The position numbers were made by a program, and so were the translations under genes. Below are positions 60,980 to 64,000 of a stretch of 64,000 bases of DNA, one piece after another. The number at the start of each line of letters is the position of its first letter. Positions within the stretch are counted from its first letter, which is position 1. A model generated the notes under the pieces. It saw nothing but the letters and a program-made list of their open reading frames with translations. It ran no database searches and was not told where the DNA came from. The DNA comes from Kalaharituber pfeilii (Eukaryota; Ascomycota; Pezizomycetes; Pezizales; Pezizaceae), in assembly GCA_015179045.1 (NCBI GenBank), contig WHUZ01000007.1:918501-982500 (forward strand). Reading direction: 5' to 3'.

Positions 60980-63236
60980 TTACCTTCCTCCAGCGCGCCG
61001 CCCCTGCAACTGTCCCTGTCCTCTCCACCCTCCACCGTCCTCTTCCCCGTCCTCCCCTTCCTCCTCCCCGTCCTCGTCTCCGTCATCCTCAGCTGCATCT
61101 TCGCCGTCTCCGTCTTCGCCAGCATCATCCCCGTGGTAGCGGTCGGCTTCTGTTTCCATCTCGCCTTCATGCGCTTCATGCTCTTCATGCTCTTCATGCT
61201 CTATCTCATGTTCATGCTCGTGCTCGTGCCCCAGCTCACCTGACTCGACGGCGGCTTCGAGGCCCAGGGGAAAGTTGAGGTGTTTCCATTCTTCGACCTG
61301 GGGATGAACGTGAGTTACGTTATTTAGATGTGGTATAGAGGGATCCAAAGGGACATTATGAGGGGAATGGGGGAGGGCAGGGAGGTATGTTAAGGCGAAT
61401 CGTACTTACTTCCTCGATAATAGCACGGAGCCTGTCTCGATTGGTTTCGACGGCGTGAGAGCCCATCAGGAGCCGGAGGGGAGGATGGCCGCAATGTGCT
61501 AACTATATTTTCAAAAAAATAATAATGAACAGGTTATTATCTCTGATTTTCAAACTTTCCCAAGCTAAACATTCCCCATAACCAGCAACTTGGTTGGTAT
61601 TCCTCGTTTTCGTGCAAAGATCCGCTCGTAACCCTAGATTCCAATCTGGAGGGGGAGATTGTGACAAACTCACTTCCCACATGATATCGGCTATCTTAAC
61701 AGCGCTTGTGGGCTGGTTGTGTTGTAACCACTCTACCATTTTCAGGGCATGTTGAGCGGGTGAGGTGGATGGGCGGTATGGCTCACTGGGAGGCTTAATG
61801 AGGAAGTGACCCCAAAGCGGGGGGAGACGGTTCGCCATGAACTCATCAGGTCTGTACAGTAGTAGTTAAGTTAATAGTTTGGAACAGGTTCACGGTTGCA
61901 AAAACTTAAGGTGTACAAGGGTGAAGCTGATTGGACAGCAATGGGAGAGGAACATACTCATCCCTCCTTGATAACGATGGCTCTACTAACGTAGCCTTGA
62001 CTCCAAAGGGCTCAATTTCATACATCAAGCTTTCTATCAGCCCCTCAACCGCAAACTTACTCGCGGCATAAGGCCCCATGCCGGGTATGCCGGTGAACCC
62101 GGCTATGGAGGAGAAGATGATATACCGTCCGTATTGGCGTTCGCGGAAGTACGGGAGGGTTAACTGTATTATGTTAATGGTACCGATGACGTTGGTGTCG
62201 AATTGGCCTCGAATGTCGACCTCTTCGTGGTCTTCGCAGGAACCGATGATGCCTAATGGAGGCTCAAGGTAAGCATCCAAGTTGGCAAACAAGGAAGGAG
62301 GTACGGTTAAGCAGGAATTACCAAATCCAGAGCAGCTGTGCGTTCGATACGTTTCGAGTACGCAGAAATTAGCCCATGCGTTTCTTTCGATCCCTGTACC
62401 GTACCGTTCAGGCACTACCCCGAACACGTACTTCACCCCGCACACAATTCATACCCTAAGCAATCCCAAATACATCCAATACCCACTTTGCAATAACGTC
62501 AATTCTGCCCCAGTATGCCCGAGCTTTCTGAATGACCTCCTCGATGGTATTTCGGATGCGGACATCACAGACCAAGCCCTGGCAGCGCGCGTGCCAGCCT
62601 TGCATCATTTCTTCGCCATTGATGTCACGACCGACGGCTGTGACGTTGTCACCGTGCTCGAGAGCGGTGCGGCAGATGGAGCGGCCGAGGTGGCCGGTTG
62701 CGCCAAAGATCTAAGTACGAGCAGCACGATTATTAGTGTGTGTACAAAGAAAGCATGCAAATAGATATCTTTATGCACTCTCCAGGAAGATAACATAGAT
62801 AGGATACGATAATATATGATTCAATTGAAACACATACAACCCAGACAAGCTGCCTTGGGGGATTCGTGACACTCGGCGGGTTACTCGAGGCAGGAAGGTG
62901 AGGTGTGAAGCCTTGGGGTAGAGGAATGATGGGAATGGAGTCGTCCGGTACGCTAGCCCCGGCTGCGGCATTGATCGAAGCCGTGGGAGTAGAAGCGGGA
63001 ACGTCGTCACCCTCGTCGGCACCAGTGCCAGACATGAGAATGTCATCGTCACCGCCGTCCATGTTTTCGTTTGCACTGTCGTCGCGCGCAAGAGGCGAGA
63101 TTGTGGAGGGCGCAGCAGCTGATGAAGACGGGTCTGAAGTTGGGGAGTGGGGCGAGGTAACGGCGACCGTGGGAGTGCCGGTGGTGGGTTCAATTACAGG
63201 TATTGTTGGGGTTGGGGATTTGGTAGCTGAGGACAT
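60980..63236 (-). CDS. SDR oxidoreductase with low-complexity N-terminus and acidic His/Glu tail
   Basis: Classical-type SDR; substrate unknown. Seven exons in phase: 62838-63236, 62487-62710, 62322-62335, 61976-62252, 61674-61851, 61410-61502, 60980-61297, giving 500 aa. The first exon encodes about 130 residues of Ser/Thr/Pro/Ala-rich, presumably disordered sequence before the Rossmann strand QLVWV/IFGATGHLGRSI. The 14-nt third exon (CTGCTCTGGATTTG) is required to restore VIAN-CSGFG-IIGSCEDHEE, the NxG-type SDR segment. Catalytic residues: Ser in FSSIAGFTGIPG, then YAASK. The substrate half has EPSPDEFMANRLPPLWG and WELAHCGHPPLRLLMGSHAV. The last exon ends in HEHEHEHEIEHEEHEEHEAH and then Asp/Glu/Gly repeats, not part of the SDR fold; the repeat coding makes an antisense frame look open. 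The start Met is the first in frame; a shorter N-terminus is possible. Confidence 0.87.
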
Positions 63237-64000
63237 CGTGAAAGGATCCCTCCCTCTGATATTGAGAAAAGCTGCAATCTTGCAATTGGTGTCTTAGAAT
63301 TTTTGACCGGCAACGGATAAAAACGAGCGGCAAGGGGTAGCGGAGGAGGGGAAGGATGCAGACGGCAATCGATTGAAGTGCGAGATTGAGCGGATTGGGT
63401 TGGGTTTGGAGGAAAGGTATTGTTACATGGATGGAGATAAGTAGATGTGGGGATGGAGAAACCCGATTGTGGAGTCTCGGGAACGGGCCCGGGGGAAGCT
63501 CGGTGGGGCTCGGGTGGGGCCCCGCGTGGGGAGTAGAGGTAGGGGCATGGGGGTGATGATAACTTCGCAATTGTTAGTCTGGTTTTGTTTGCATGGAAAA
63601 GCTGAGTATACAGCAGCTAGTCTGGTTGCAACCAGACTACGTCGTTAGTAGAAGCCTGTGGATTAGGTAATCGGATGATCAGGTGATCTTCCAAGAACCG
63701 TAGATGTTACTTACTAAGTCTACTTATGTCACGCGACCCAGGACTAAATCTACAGTAACAATAACTGCAAGTGAAGTACGGGGGCGTTTGTTCAGAAAGG
63801 GCATGGGGGAAGCAATTACTGGAGGAGGAAGTGTGCACCCTGTACATATATACCAGGGGAAAGCAGGAGGGGAGCTCACCTCCCTCTCCAACTTACTTTC
63901 TTAAAGAAATTCTTGTGAGCTCCTTTATCCTATGGAAAGAACTCTTCCACAGCACTTAACTGGTAATGGTCACGTGGCTAAGTATTTTATACATACCGGT
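63237..64000. other. SDR upstream region; isolated TIR-end motifs
   Basis: The SDR promoter lies next to 63237. TAGTCTGGTT occurs at 63575, and at 63618-63639 TAGTCTGGTTG is followed directly by its own reverse complement, the same end motif as in the 45-bp element at 38.6 kb. No gene seen to the window end. Confidence 0.4.

Noticed and set aside
60937..61278. Long open frames antisense to the His/Glu-rich tail
   Set aside because: They arise from the GAG/CAC-type repeat coding of the SDR last exon, which fits the spliced gene; the opposite frames have no domain.

Overview
The window looks like nuclear DNA of a filamentous ascomycete (Pezizomycotina). The genes are split by short GT-AG introns (most about 60-200 nt). 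The protein families are typical of these fungi: AA9 polysaccharide monooxygenase, CFEM-GPI protein, acetamidase-type amidase, GMC oxidoreductase, class II P450. The long gene-poor stretches are filled with Tc1/mariner-pogo type DNA elements and LINE debris. The species cannot be named from sequence alone.

Host genes, left to right: a partial SDR (3-822, +); a decayed AA9 LPMO (1271-2186, -); a complete five-exon amidase (3506-5610, -); a tRNA-Ile-like gene (31872-31949, +); a six-exon P450 (32465-34502, -); a nine-exon secreted GMC oxidoreductase (40991-43878, -); a three-exon CFEM-GPI protein (50845-51589, -); a four-exon acireductone dioxygenase of the methionine salvage pathway (59515-60304, +); and, tail-to-tail with it, a seven-exon SDR with a His/Glu/Asp-rich tail and a 14-nt microexon (60980-63236, -). 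Exon phases were worked out by hand and close without residue for the amidase, P450, GMC, CFEM, dioxygenase and second SDR. The genes are separated by repeats and do not form an obvious pathway cluster.

Repeats: (1) LINE fragments with RNase H and C-terminal zinc-knuckle coding at 10 kb and 20 kb, and 3' ends at 8.5 and 17.5 kb. (2) Two families of extremely short poly(A) retroposons, called A and B here. Their bodies are only about 35-45 bp plus a 15-48 nt A/T tail, and most have clean target-site duplications. The B body equals the 3' end of the 20-kb LINE. In both families the 5' edge falls at or near the base of a potential 3' hairpin. (3) A broken pogo/Fot1 transposon (11.57-13.76 kb). 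(4) TIR elements flanked by TA, including three copies of one roughly 0.5-0.7 kb family (P) and one copy of a sister family (Q) in which the repeated subterminal motif has been exchanged throughout. (5) Long-inverted-repeat elements at 13.9-16.6, 22.5-24.4, 29.6-30.5, 37.4-38.4 and 47.8-48.7 kb. (6) Miniature TIR elements down to 79 bp, and a 45-bp element with a 9-bp duplication. (7) A solo LTR with 5-bp duplications. (8) A U2 snRNA pseudogene broken by a micro-retroposon.

The best candidate for something undescribed is the pair of micro-retroposon families. The concerted motif exchange between DNA elements P and Q comes second.
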